NCBI GenBank assembly: GCA_002118135.1 | Contig: BDIU01000049.1 | Coordinates: forward strand, 267,507-331,506 | Direction: 5' to 3' | Source of the DNA: Trebouxia sp. TZW2008 | Taxonomy: Eukaryota; Chlorophyta; Trebouxiophyceae; Trebouxiales; Trebouxiaceae | DNA length: 64,000 nucleotides | Shown: positions 55,935-64,000 of the stretch, one piece after another | How positions within the stretch are numbered: the first letter of the stretch is position 1 | Layout of the letters: each line of letters starts with the position of its first letter | Notes under the pieces: generated by a model | What the model saw: the letters and a program-made list of their open reading frames with translations, nothing else | What the model was told of the DNA's origin: nothing | Databases searched by the model: none | Made by a program: the position numbers and the translations under genes

Positions 55935-56700
55935 ACCAATGCACCTTTCAGGAAATCATGAATGATGTGCTCAGAGACGTGCTTGGTAAGTTTGTCTTAG
56001 TCTACCTGGACGATATTGTCATCTTCAGTAAGACCAAAGAGGAGCACTACAAGCACCTCGACATAGTGCTGCACCTACTCAGGAAAAATCAACTGTATGC
56101 TAACCTGTCCAAATGCAAGTTTGTTTAGCGTGAACTGCAGTTTTCGGGCCAAGTTGTAGGTGGCCAGGGTCTGCATAGATCCCAAAAAGGTTTCTGTGGT
56201 CAAGGATTGGCCGGTGCCCAGGAACAGAACAGAGCTGCAGAAGTTCTGGGGCCTTGCCAACTACTTCAGAAAGTTCATCATTGGCTGGGCAAACTTAGTA
56301 GCACCACTGCAACTGCTGCTAAAGCAAACTGAAAGCTTTGTATGGACTACTGAGTGCAACACTGCCTTTGTAGGTCTGAAAAATGCGCTTTTGTGAGGCC
56401 CCAGTGCTGGCCTTACCAGACTTGGACAGACCCTTTGAGGTCATCTGTGACGCCTGTGGGGTGGGCTTGGGTGCTGTCCTCATGCAAGACGGCCGGCCCA
56501 TTGCCTTTGAAGGCAAGCGCATGAGTCCAGCTGAGCAGAAGTATGGTGTAGGTGAGCAAGAACTCCTTGCTGTCATACATGCATTAGAGTTATGGAGGTG
56601 TTACCGTGATGGGGTAAATTTCACAGTGGTGACTGATCACAGTCCCAACACCTTCTTTGCCACCAAAACCCTGCTCATCGCCAAGGCAAACCCGGTGGGC
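55922..56700 (+). pseudogene. Retrotransposon pol: reverse transcriptase core and RNase H
   Basis: The catalytic YLDDIVIFS is intact, followed by a TAG at 56126. A frame change near 56150 leads into IDPKKVSVVKDWP and WGLANYFRKFI. A one-base T insertion near 56392 moves the frame to [20 protein letters not shown] and the RNase H motifs [19 protein letters not shown] and VVTDHSPN. Another shift occurs near 56680. Confidence 0.85.
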
Positions 56701-58537
56701 TGAGAGGCTCACACGCTTCAAGTTCACTTGGGAATACAGACCTGGCAGAATCAATGTTGCTGATCCAATAAGTAGACACCCCTCACATGTTGCTACAAAG
56801 GTGTTGTCAGCAGTCAGGGTACAGCCCTACACTTTGGTTGCCACTGCTGGTCATACAACACCACAGCTGGCTGCTATCAGACGCAGTGCAACAGCTAGCA
56901 ACAAAGCTGCACATGCCAACAAGGCTGCAGAGACTGACATTCAAGCAAAAAATGCTGCTGCTGCTCAAGCAGACGCAGATTTGCTGACTCAAACCATTCA
57001 GGGTTACACAACAGACCCATGGTTTGCAAAGGGCAGTAACACAGCTTGGCTTGATGCACACAAGGGGCTGTACTACAGAGCTGATGCATTGGTTGTACCA
57101 GATGTTCATGAACTGAAACAAACTATTCTGCAAGAGCTACATGATGCTCAGTACTCAGGCCACGTAGGGTATAACAGAACCTACCACAATGTACAACGCA
57201 AACACTGCTGGCCAGGAATGTCGTCAGACATCAAGGAGTATGTGCAAGGCTGCAAAGTATGCCAGCAGAATAAGGCTTAACACCAACCACCTGCTGGGAA
57301 GCTGGTACCAATTCCAGGTTCTGAAGGCGCGTGGGATCATGTCACTGCTGATCGCATAGTCAGCCTGCCAAAGACAAAGAAAGGTCACACAGCTGTACTG
57401 GTTGTGGTTGACAAGCTCACCAAAATGACGCACTTTGCCCCTTGCAAAAATGAATCCACTGCCAAGGACATGGCTAGACTGTTTATAGACATGGTGTGCA
57501 AACTGCATGGTTTGCTCTTGCGTATAACCACAGACAGAGGGCCAGAATTCACAAACAAGTTCATTGCTGCGATCTGTGAGCTTGTAGGCACTATGCATTG
57601 CAAGTCAACTGCCTATCACCCACAATCAGATGGACAGACAGAACGAATGAACAAGGTTCTAGAGGACTTGATACGTCACTACATTAGTTTTCAGCAGGAC
57701 AACTGGGATGAACTGCTGTCAATGGCTGAGTTTGCCGTCAACAATGCCTATCAGGAAAGCATTGGTGACACACCTTTCTACCTGAACTTTGGCAGGCATC
57801 CAAGACTGCCCACAGACTGCAGTCTAGCCAAAAAGCCTAGCAAGGACCCTTCTGCTGCTGACTACATTGGCAACATACAAAAAGCCATAGTCAAAGCAAA
57901 GCGGTGTCTGCAAGCAGCGCAACAGCGCCAGAAAAAGTATGCTGACCAGCACCATACTGAAAGACACTTTCAGGTTGGTGACATGGTGTGGCTGAACAGC
58001 AGGCGCATGACGCTCAAAGCAGTGGGTGTTCGCAAGTTCTTACCGCTATGGCTTGGCCCATTTGCAGTCTTGGCAAAGGTTTCTCCAGTCAACTACACAC
58101 TGGAAATCCCAGCACACTACCACATTCACACCACATTCCATGGCAGCATGCTGCGCCCTGTACATGACAACAGCGGCAGTGCTGGACAACCTCCCATCAT
58201 AATGGTTGATGGCGAGGAGGAGTTTGAGTTGCAAACCATACTGCAGCACTCACTTGGCAAGCACAGGAGGGACTTCAGAATCAGATATTTGGTCTCCTGG
58301 AAAGGCTATGGTCTAGCATACAATAGCTGGGAGCCAGAGAAAAACCTTCAGGAGCATGCTGGGGAAGCGCTGGACGAATACTGGGACGAAGCAGCTGCTG
58401 TGCAAACTGCTCAGGACACTGACACTGGGTTGGCCCCTAGTGACATCAGTGAACACACTGCCACAGGCGGTCGAGGTCGAGGCCGAGGTCGAGGTCGTGG
58501 ATCCCTTAGACCTGTCAGCAAAAAGCTGAAAGCATAG
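56657..58537 (+). pseudogene. Retrotransposon integrase and chromodomain
   Basis: The frame carries RFKFTWEYRPGRINVADPIS, the HHCC zinc-binding region (GHVGYNRTYHNV to GCKVCQQNKA), and a TAA at 57278-57280. The integrase core follows with Asp (VTADR), Asp (TTDRGPEFT) and Glu (DGQTERMNK), then a 377-codon open run. The end has a chromodomain with YLVSWKGYG and NSWEPEKNL, which in this class reads histone marks and targets heterochromatin, and finally an RGRGRG tail. Confidence 0.88.
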
Positions 58538-58560
58538 TCTCAGTCAATTCGCTGCAGAGC

Positions 58561-59406
58561 ATCAGGGTAGCTGAAAACCCTTTTCTGTGCTCACACCTTT
58601 GCTGCACACGAAGGTGCAAGGATGTTCTAGACATGGCAGTATTGCTTGTCCGTGCTGAACAGCGCCAATACAATAGCTCTTGATGAGTTAGCCACATCAT
58701 GACAGCTAGAGCTCCTCATGCAAAAAGGTTGCTCTCCATTTCAGCTCAATATATGCAAATACATACCCATGCGACAAACTCAATCATTACATCAAACGAT
58801 CAATCATTCTTTCAGTCAATGAATCCACCTCAAATGAACACAGGAAGGCTGCTTTTATGTGACGACATATCAGCACCTGGTGGTTGCTTTTCATTCCATA
58901 CAAACAACAGCAGATTCATAGTATGCAAAAGCTCTCTCAGACGAGGCGAATGTGACGAATCACCCTCACTACATTGTCAAACAATCATACATGATACTAT
59001 GATACTATGATACAAGCTGACACAGCTCTTCTTCATTACTCATCCCTTCAGGATCGTATCTGCTGCTCATCAACTGCCAGTGTTAATTCAACATTCCCTT
59101 CCTTCGGAGTTTACTACGTCACAAGCGTTAGCCTGTCACAGTTTGTCCCCAGTGAAAAAAGCAAAGCATATTGTCACCGATGTGACAGAAGGGCTTGACT
59201 TTTGCTCAAAATTTCTATAGAGGGTCCTGTTCCTGAACCAATGTAAGGAATACTTTTCGATCTATAAATCAATCTAGTCTTTGCGCGAGCCATCTAGCTA
59301 TCATAAGCGCTTTTGCTAGGTTGTATTGATTACGCATCCTAGCATGCACAAGGTCTTCTTCACTGCGCTCTTCCTCGTCGCATGTCACTGTCTTACGCTG
59401 CTTCTT
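58561..59406. other. Stretch without a supported gene
   Basis: Between the retrotransposon and the virus-like remnant I see only short ORFs without motifs. There is an ATGATACTATGATAC micro-repeat at about 58990. Confidence 0.35.
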
Positions 59407-59748
59407 CTACGACAGTTTCTTGCCCTTGATAGGGCTAGGAGGCAGTGTGGGTTCAGATTTCTCTGACACCTCATCGGAAGGTGTCATCTGCTCGTCTTGG
59501 GACTGTGCATTCGGCATTGGCTCAAGGTCGGGCTTGATGGCATCTGCCTTGAATTTTTTTGACTCTTTTTGTTCTTTGGCTTTGGCTGTTGTCTTGGCTG
59601 CTTTCGTTGCTCTGGCCTTTTTTCTGGCCTTCGCCAAGGCCGCCTTTCGGGCATCTGACAATTGCCGCTCGGCTGGAGGGGCTGTAGTCTAGGGGATGGG
59701 GAAATCACCCCTTGCATGGATCTCATGGTCGCTGTCTGTCTGAGACAT
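59407..59748 (-). pseudogene. Lys/Ala-rich protein of possible viral origin, one internal stop
   Basis: From the ATG at 59748 the frame reads MSQTDSDHEIHARGDFPIP, then TAG at 59691-59689. It continues in the same frame with APPAERQLSDARKAALAKAR, a Lys/Ala-rich helix, and an acidic/Pro tail ending IKGKKLS. Without the stop it would be 113 residues. Small basic proteins with this layout occur in DNA-virus and virophage-like elements, but I cannot name a function. It is head-to-head with the fibre-like ORF 60 bp away, suggesting one element. It could also be a host nuclear protein. Confidence 0.5.
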
Positions 59749-59772
59749 CACCGCAACTAAGCTACAGAAAAA

Positions 59773-60156
59773 GTGTTCACTGTAGCTTTTTCTGAGGTCC
59801 TGTTGAACATGTCTACTTGTGGCAACAGGTATAGCTTTGCTTTGAGTAGCGAAAACTACAGGTTTGGGTCACCTGCTTCTTGCGTCATCGGAATACCTAG
59901 CAGTCACCAAACTTCCTACAACAACAGTGTAGGGGCTTACGCATCTGATCTAGATAATACAAGGGTTGCAGGCATGGCAAGGTATGCACGGCTTCCCGTC
60001 GATTGGGCAACTACCACTGGCGCCACACAAATACTCAACAAGCCTACCTTGTCAGCAGTCAACGCTAGCGGCTCTTACACGGACTCGCTTCACCTGCCTA
60101 ACATCTACACAGCGGGCCATTCAAGACTATACTCTAACCTGATAGGCAAACAGTGA
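59773..60156 (+). pseudogene. Fibre-like protein, N-terminal fragment
   Basis: The frame (likely start ATG 59809, MSTCG) encodes an N-terminal region containing RYARLPVDWATTTGATQILN immediately followed by KPTL and SYTDSL. The wording LNKPTL...ATSGSYxDLxNKP is the hallmark of the repeated shaft of phage and algal/giant-virus tail or fibre proteins. It stops at 60154-60156. Repeat-like codons continue beyond it in a decayed form and reappear strongly from 60670. The protein would act in host attachment in a virus; here it is a broken genomic remnant. Confidence 0.6.
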
Positions 60157-60274
60157 TAAGTACAATGGGTCCTACAAGCAATTACACGACCATGATAGGA
60201 TTCCATAGATCAGCGTAGCAGGCCATTTATGCAATTACATGGACATCATAGGAACACCGCAGATGAGCGTGGTG

Positions 60275-60553
60275 TGTAACAAAAGGGGTTGTGCACTAAG
60301 TGTCAACGAGCGCCTTTCCAAGGCTATCAACCCGTNNAGGCAAGGCTGCGCCGGTGAACCCCTAAACGCCTCCGGCTGAGAGACGAAAGGTCCCCAATTT
60401 TGTTTTTCCCAACGCTAGATTTGAACCTGCGACCTATCTTTCTTAGGTCCTAAGCGCTACGCCGAGCGACAGGCACAGGCGTCCGAAACCACTGTAACAA
60501 AAGGGGTTGTGCACTAAGTGTCAACGAGCGCCTTTCCAAGGCTATCAACCCGT
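60275..60553. repeat. 61-bp direct repeats flanking a 157-bp insert, with two undetermined bases
   Basis: TGTAACAAAAGGGGTTGTGC through CTATCAACCCGT is present at 60275-60335 and again at 60493-60553. Two N bases (60336-60337) follow the first copy. Either a short element inserted with a long target duplication, or two contigs with a 61-bp overlap were joined across a gap and the repeat is an assembly artefact. Confidence 0.8.
60395..60490 (-). repeat. tRNA-like sequence, possible SINE head
   Basis: On the minus strand GTCGCTCGGCGTAGCGCTTAGG resembles a D-arm with a pol III A box. ACCTA-AGAAAGA-TAGGT forms a 5-bp anticodon-like stem with a 7-base loop, and GCAGGTTCAAATC is a near-perfect B box. 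There is no matching acceptor stem, the T stem is imperfect, and position 33 is not U, so it is not a functional tRNA. A tRNA-derived SINE fragment is the best reading. Confidence 0.5.
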
Positions 60554-60555
60554 TA

Positions 60556-61539
60556 CATGGTGGGTCATTCGGGATCATGCTCTGATTTGGTTGGAGCCCC
60601 AGTCTTAGCCCTAGTCGCCACCGCCGGCACATACGCATCTCTCTATGGGCAAATTGTAATCAGCACAATATGGCACAATGGCAAGACTTGTTGGCTGCAC
60701 CTGCTTTAGGGACAGTTGCAACATCCAAGAAACCGGTGGCTACATCAGGTAGTTATGAGAGCTTGACCGAGCGGCCTGACTTGGCAGCTGTTGCAAGATG
60801 GGTCCAGTATACACACCTTATAGACACCCCTGCCTTGGCACCTGTAGCAACTGCCGGGACGTGTCAAAGCTTGACAACACAGCTGGTGCTAGCAATGGTT
60901 GCCACTTCAAGAACGTATACAAGCTTTGAGCGGCACACCAGCATTAGCCATTGTTGCAACAACCGGCACCTATCAAAGCTTGACCAACAGCCCGCATTGG
61001 CTATTGTAGCTACTTTAGGGAAGTACACTGCTTTGACTAGCACGTCTGCTTTGGCCCTAATGGCGACAGTAGGCACTTTCCAGAATTGGACAATTCCGGA
61101 CAGCGGCAATTACACAAGTTTGATTGACCCACCAACCATTCCCATAGCGCAAGTACTGTGCACTTGGATGAAGAGCAAGACCTTAGTTGCCAATTTCATC
61201 TTGAACAAACCGACCTTAGCTACAGTCGCCACGTCAAGCAAGTATGCTGACTCGGCATGTACGCATGCCTTGGCGCATGTGGCTGCAATTGGCTCATTTG
61301 AGAGGTTGGTAGGCGTGCCTGATTTGTCTATAGTCACTAGCATTGGCACAGATCTCAGTAATCAACGAACCATTCCGGCAGCTCAAGAACCCAGCATTAT
61401 TGTACCCGATTACATACATGACAAGCCTGTTTTGGCACCGTTGGCTACCGCTGGAACGTATGCAAGTTTGACAAAAGCGTCCCTTGTACAATCCCGAGCA
61501 GCTACAGAGCAACACAAAATGGCGGACGGCGCCAGCTGA
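60556..61539 (+). pseudogene. Fibre-like protein, repeat-shaft fragment
   Basis: A 290-codon open run from 60670 to the TGA at 61537-61539 has about 18 units of roughly 15-16 residues, patterned (S/T)YxSLTxxPALAxVATxGT. Examples are ATSGSYESLTERPDLAAVA, ATAGTYASLTKASL and ILNKPTLATVATSSKYADS. Traces of the same repeat begin at about 60556 (GHSGSCSDLVGAPVLALVAT). It is the same protein as 59773-60156, separated by decay and the tRNA-like insert. Repeats differ by many substitutions, so the degeneration is old. No C-terminal receptor-binding head is recognisable. Confidence 0.6.
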
Positions 61540-63937
61540 AAGATTCGGCGGTCATGCCAACTTTCTGAGTCTCAGAAAGAATCTGAGATGAGCACTTTTG
61601 CACCCACTAGAGACAACGAACCTTCGGGGACGACCCTGACTATAAACCTCTTGCAAGGCCATTGTCTGGGCAAGGGAAAATGACTAAACCGAAAGACCTC
61701 CCTTTTGATCAGAAGACCATTGTGACCGACCCTTTTCTCTAGAGCGAGCATGCTTTGCTCAGTCAAGCCGCCTGCGACCTTGGCAAATACCAAAACCAAT
61801 ATCAAGTTGAGGGTGTAAGGCCCCAGCCCTAGATATCAACCCTAGGGTGGGGTCTGCAGTGTATATCACCTATACACCTTATATGTTATGTACTACATAT
61901 ACGGTGAATTCGCCGTAATGGGCTCTATATCCACAATACAGATGTATACTGTGGAGGTGCTGATCACTTGCTGGTGCAGCGCATGTCAGGCAACCTTTCA
62001 CCCGTTTGTTGGCTTGATCAAGTCCTGTGCACTTAGTTGCGCTTCTGGGTTGACTGATTCATTTTGAAGTTGCGCAAAAGTCACGCAGCAGCAGTGTGAG
62101 GGATCTGCAATATGGTGCAGTGATCAACTGCTCAAGTTGCCTAGACTGCAGCTGCATTGGCAACATTTTGCATGCATTTTACAAAGTCTGCTCTGTCCGA
62201 AAGCATCAGGTGTTCATGCAAACTGTATTTGTGAGCAGTCAAGCCTCATGACCTGCAGTTTGCTTGCTGTTGCAGCATGGCTGACCCTCACTTTAGCTGC
62301 AGCCATCCTTGATATGACAGCTGAATGGTTGTGTTTCCACAGCTTCAGGACCTCACAAGTGGCAGCAAGCCAGACTGACCTATCACAACACATGCTGCAA
62401 CAGTGCAACACCAGTCAGTGGCAACAAAGCATTCAGAACTGAGCATTTCTGGTGATATGACAGCAACAAGTTGGTAGCGTCATAAGCTGAAATCTGGCAT
62501 TTTGGCTGTGCAACAGCTTGTGTGCAAAACCTGCAGAGATGACCTGTCGATGATGGTTGTAAGCATTGCTGAAGCTGCACGTTGCATGTTCTGCATGGCG
62601 TGGGCATGTACATGACCAAGCATCAATGCATTGAGTAGTTTTGCACGCAATGTGATGGCTGTGATCCATTAGTCAAGCATAGTCTGTGTAGCAAGCGGTG
62701 GCGTACAGCAGCTGCAAAACCACTTACAAGGACCAAATCAGCACTGTGTTGGTGCTATGTCATGTATGAAATGCTTAGATGTCAAAAAACAGCGAGCTCT
62801 GACTGGCAAAATTGGCTGCAGCCCTATATCTATTGACACTCAACCCAGTTTGCTTGTGCATAGCAACACGCAGTGGCCAGCATGACATGCTTAGGAAGTG
62901 ATAAAGCTCTGTTCCTGCCAGCCCATCACCACCAAACACCATCTGTCATGCATGAACAGCATGTCTGACTGTTTGCCACCCCTTTGCATGAAGTTTGAGC
63001 TGTGGCCCCTACCGTCAAGTGATCAACAAGGGATCTGTTACCGTTTCACACGTGTTTACGGGCCAAGCTGTTGTTCTTGTGCTTGGCAGTGCCAATGGCA
63101 CCATGGAGACAACCAAACAACATCATAAGTGGTTTGAAAGCAAATAAATTTATGTTAGGGGTTGTTTTAGGGCGTACTTGTAGGGTAGCTCAAAGGGCCA
63201 TGATCTCCACAATAACCCCCAGAAAGTTTCACACCGCACGTGTGCTCTGCTCAGCATAATAGCAATCAAGCTCAGACTCAATCGTCACATCAGCAAGTCT
63301 GAGCTGGGCACTGAGTACTCAATCGCTGCATTTTGAATCCAAAACAGGCTTTGCATTCAAATCTGTGGCGCGTTTTTCAGATCATATATGAGAGTAGGGA
63401 CGGACTGCTGCGCAGCAGCAGCTAAGCTAAGTCTAAGTCAAAGTCAAGGGGCAAGGGGTGGGCCAAACGCTGGCAAATTTTGTTGAGAGGTAGGGCAGTG
63501 GCTTGTAGAAGCCAGTGCAAGTGGTCTGACAAAAAATCAAGTTGTGCTGCTTGCACAGGCACTACCTGTGGGACAGCTGAGCCTGTGCAGGCAGCAGGCT
63601 TCTGCAGCTTTCTCTGCAAAGTGTTGCTGTTGCTTGCCTATTGCTTTGCTGCAGAAACTGGGTACTACGTTTTGCAGCTGGGCTATTTGCACAAAAGCGT
63701 TGACCGTTCGAGTATATTGTTGTGTACCTCTCTGGTCTGCCAGACAGCCTTGAAGGTGAGCCCTACTTTCAAGGGTGGTTCCTGCCTACCGACACAGCAC
63801 ACTTGATCAGCGCATGACTTGCGCAGTGTTTAATCTGCGGACCGGTGACGCCGGATCTAGGAAGGTATGCGTCTGATCTATTTGCGTTCAGCTGCACCGC
63901 CGCGCAAATGCATCGATGCGCTGCAGGCACGTGTCGG
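61540..63937. other. Stretch without a supported gene
   Basis: A small hairpin (TTTCTGA-GTC-TCAGAAA at about 61561) follows the fibre-like fragment, and an AT-rich segment lies at 61850-61950. Several short ORFs exist on both strands, but none has a domain motif, a repeat pattern or a consistent exon chain. Part of it may belong to the same decayed viral insertion. Confidence 0.35.
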
Positions 63938-64000
63938 AAGAGAGAGAGAGAGAGAATAATTTTACATGCTTTAGCCAGCCAACAAGGCTGATCACATGTG
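63938..64000 (+). repeat. Dispersed repeat with GA tract (copy 2)
   Basis: A GAGAGAGAGAGA tract is followed by TTTTACATGCTTTAGCCAGCC and AACAAGGCTGAT. It is the partner of 17735-17800 and is cut by the window end. Confidence 0.55.

Larger units (their letters stand above)
53550..58560 (+). mobile_element. Decayed Ty3/gypsy chromodomain retrotransposon (chromovirus)
   Basis: The order Gag zinc knuckle, protease, reverse transcriptase, RNase H, integrase and C-terminal chromodomain is that of a Ty3/gypsy chromovirus. The region is broken by at least six in-frame stops and about four frameshifts, so the copy is dead. I could not pair two LTRs: the sequence after the pol stop (58537) does not visibly match the 5' flank, so the 3' LTR seems lost or very diverged. 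A candidate 5' LTR or leader is 53590-53830; it contains a strong hairpin, GCGCCGC-CT-GCGGCGC, near 53775. The boundaries given are approximate. Confidence 0.85.

Noticed and set aside
54561..57280. Five of six in-frame stops in the retrotransposon are TAA/TAG at positions where Gln would be tolerated, hinting at a reassigned code
   Set aside because: One stop is TGA (55032), the element also has frameshifts, and host genes here (giant gene, UGPase, both dehydrogenases) end with TAA or TAG at the expected C-termini. Ordinary decay explains it.
60670..61539. Reading the PALAxVATxGT repeats as a host cell-wall or collagen-like protein
   Set aside because: There are no Gly-X-Y or Ser-Pro runs, and the LNKPTL/DW...TTGATQILN wording is that of viral fibre proteins; host origin is not excluded but is less likely.
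63480..63806. 108-codon plus-strand ORF near the window end
   Set aside because: Cys/Leu-rich with no motif and no exon partners; likely chance.

Overview
This window is nuclear DNA from a photosynthetic eukaryote, most likely a chlorophyte green alga; a trebouxiophyte-like genome would fit, but that placement is inference. The genes are split into many exons by GT-AG introns of about 60 to 900 bp (one GC-AG intron was seen). The recognisable proteins are eukaryotic or plant-like: leucine carboxyl methyltransferase, a three-repeat MYB3R factor, UDP-glucose pyrophosphorylase and a chromodomain Ty3/gypsy retrotransposon. No rRNA or CRISPR array was seen, and the only tRNA-like sequence is a degenerate element near 60.4 kb.

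Layout. (1) From about 0.6 to 25.8 kb on the plus strand lies one giant gene, possibly starting upstream of the window. It encodes a roughly 4,500-residue Gln/Ala/Ser-rich repeat protein. Nearly all exons in its first 22 kb start and end in phase 1, so each is a removable in-frame cassette. (2) Three consecutive minus-strand genes follow: LCMT1 (26302-29831, 9 exons), MYB3R (30470-36895, 9 exons) and UGPase (37498-40448, 7 exons). (3) A divergent 1 kb region leads into two tandem paralogous zinc alcohol/formaldehyde dehydrogenase genes on the plus strand (41420-45257 and 46331-49224, 7 exons each with matching intron positions). (4) From 49.2 to 53.5 kb is gene-poor DNA with a 64-bp satellite-like array and one possible exon. 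(5) From about 53.6 to 58.5 kb is a decayed chromovirus with several stops and frameshifts and no recognisable 3' LTR. (6) From 59.4 to 61.5 kb are two head-to-head broken ORFs. One encodes a fibre-like protein with repeats of the type seen in tail fibres of DNA viruses; the other is Lys/Ala-rich. They look like the remains of an integrated DNA virus, interrupted by a tRNA-like insertion. (7) The last 2.5 kb shows nothing clearly coding.

The strongest cross-cutting signal is a habit of local tandem duplication. In all of the host genes except UGPase, a piece of an exon together with its splice site and neighbouring intron has been copied 1-5 times in place, leaving ghost exons beside the live one. 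This may also be how the symmetric exon array of the giant gene grew. LCMT1 (methylates the PP2A C-terminus), MYB3R (cell-cycle transcription), UGPase (UDP-glucose supply) and the dehydrogenases (aldehyde/formaldehyde handling) are housekeeping genes with no obvious shared pathway; only the two dehydrogenases are functionally linked.
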